The notes beneath the pieces were generated by a model that was not told the origin of the DNA, ran no database searches, and was given only the letters and a program-made list of their open reading frames with translations. A DNA stretch of 64,000 nucleotides from the NCBI GenBank assembly GCA_022425445.1, contig JAKMFM010000168.1, positions 5,585 through 69,584 on the forward strand, written 5' to 3'. The position numbers were made by a program, and so were the translations under genes. Below are positions 63,695 through 64,000 of this stretch, in pieces (the first letter of the stretch is position 1; each line of letters starts with the position of its first letter). This stretch comes from Planktomarina sp. Lineage in GTDB: Bacteria; Pseudomonadota; Alphaproteobacteria; Rhodobacterales; Rhodobacteraceae.

Positions 63695-63860
63695 GTGCCC
63701 TTCAGGCGCAATGAGTGTTTTTTTGCCGAAATTTGACCTCACGATAAGGTGACTGGGTCTCATCGGTGTTTGCGTTGAAAACTTGCTGAACTACATTAAG
63801 TCATACAAGATAACAGGCGCCCGATCTGTGTGATGCAGATGGGCATAGATGGAGATAAAG

Positions 63861-64000
63861 ATGAATTCGATTGCCTTATCTAAGCGCAAGGATTTTGCAG
63901 CTTACCGCGCCACTTGGGTTTTTGCCGCGGCGGTTTGTCTGCTGATCTCACAAGCTCTCACGGCCGCAGCGCAAATGATGCCAAATACATTTGCCGATCT
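63861..64000 (+). CDS. degP: Do-family (DegP-like) periplasmic serine protease, 5' part (truncated by window edge)
   Basis: The first 46 codons are visible. A basic N-terminus (NSIALSKRKDFAAYRATW) leads to a hydrophobic stretch (VFAAAVCLLISQALTAAAQ), a signal peptide. The mature start MMPNTFADL resembles that of alphaproteobacterial DegP homologues before the trypsin domain. Placement after hflK-hflC-DUF2065 is the usual one for this protease. The ATG at 63861 has GGAGATAAAG upstream. The catalytic domain lies outside the window, so the call leans on context. Confidence 0.72.
   Translation, partial: MNSIALSKRKDFAAYRATWVFAAAVCLLISQALTAAAQMMPNTFAD

Noticed and set aside
63695..63860. Heat-shock or sigma-E promoter for the Do protease
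   Set aside because: TTGAAA and CTTG-like elements are visible near 63775-63785, but spacing to any -10 candidate is poor, so no promoter is called.

Overview
The window looks like a chromosomal segment of a Roseobacter-group alphaproteobacterium (Rhodobacterales). The inference rests on several things together: a ScfR/PccR-type regulator beside pccB and pccA, a complete phaZ/phaC/phaP/phaR cluster, the short ProS, HdaA next to ppk1, the hflK-hflC-DUF2065-degP order, and many small Rhodobacterales-type conserved genes. The moderate GC content would suit a pelagic RCA/Planktomarina-like lineage, but that is a guess. I see no rRNA, tRNA, CRISPR array, insertion sequence, integrase or phage gene. 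Coding density is high and no gap between genes exceeds about 250 bases.

Layout. 1-0.87 kb: 3' end of a betaine aldehyde dehydrogenase. 0.9-11.2 kb: propionyl-CoA assimilation, with the regulator pccR, an MFS exporter, pccB, a small unknown gene, pccA, a DUF4174 protein, methylmalonyl-CoA mutase and a VOC protein. TTTGCAA-type boxes precede pccR, pccB and the mutase gene. 11.3-17.6 kb: a DjlA-like co-chaperone, then a leftward cluster perM-hdaA-ppk1-ppx joining replication-initiation control with polyphosphate metabolism. 17.7-26.1 kb: proS, lolC, lolD, an Ldh2-type oxidoreductase, a YdcZ-type membrane protein, parE and a MATE exporter. 26.2-36 kb: aspartate aminotransferase, an XRE regulator coupled to sdhE, a MarR regulator, a DUF1194 protein, a glyoxalase-like protein, thyX, cspA, a YffB/ArsC-like protein, thrS, an alpha/beta hydrolase, a YCII protein and rsgA. 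36-40.3 kb: the PHA cluster phaZ <- -> phaC, phaP, phaR, with TGC-rich palindromes expected for PhaR.

40.4-49.9 kb holds the most interesting accessory block, nine leftward genes. They encode a polar-amino-acid-type ABC importer (ATPase, binding protein, two permeases), two divergent glutamine-synthetase-like ligases, a class I glutamine amidotransferase, a PuuB-like FAD oxidoreductase and a class III aminotransferase. It resembles a gamma-glutamylation route for an amine, but it has duplicated ligases, no aldehyde dehydrogenase and an unknown substrate. 50-53.7 kb: a PhnD-like protein without a signal peptide, a TerB protein, a DUF1330 protein, pyrG and secG. 53.9-64 kb: purA, a DUF2842 protein, a proline-rich unknown, thiamine pyrophosphokinase, an EamA transporter, sdaA, rpiA, gor, hflK, hflC, a DUF2065 protein and the 5' end of a Do-type protease.

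Functional links. Propionyl-CoA carboxylase and the mutase feed C3 units to succinyl-CoA, probably under PccR. The PHA genes store and release C4 units under PhaR. LolCD, SecG, HflKC and the Do protease serve envelope biogenesis and quality control. Several genes overlap by 1-8 bases and are probably translationally coupled: perM/hdaA, lolC/lolD, XRE/sdhE, phaZ/rsgA, most of the amine operon, purA/DUF2842 and hflK/hflC/DUF2065.
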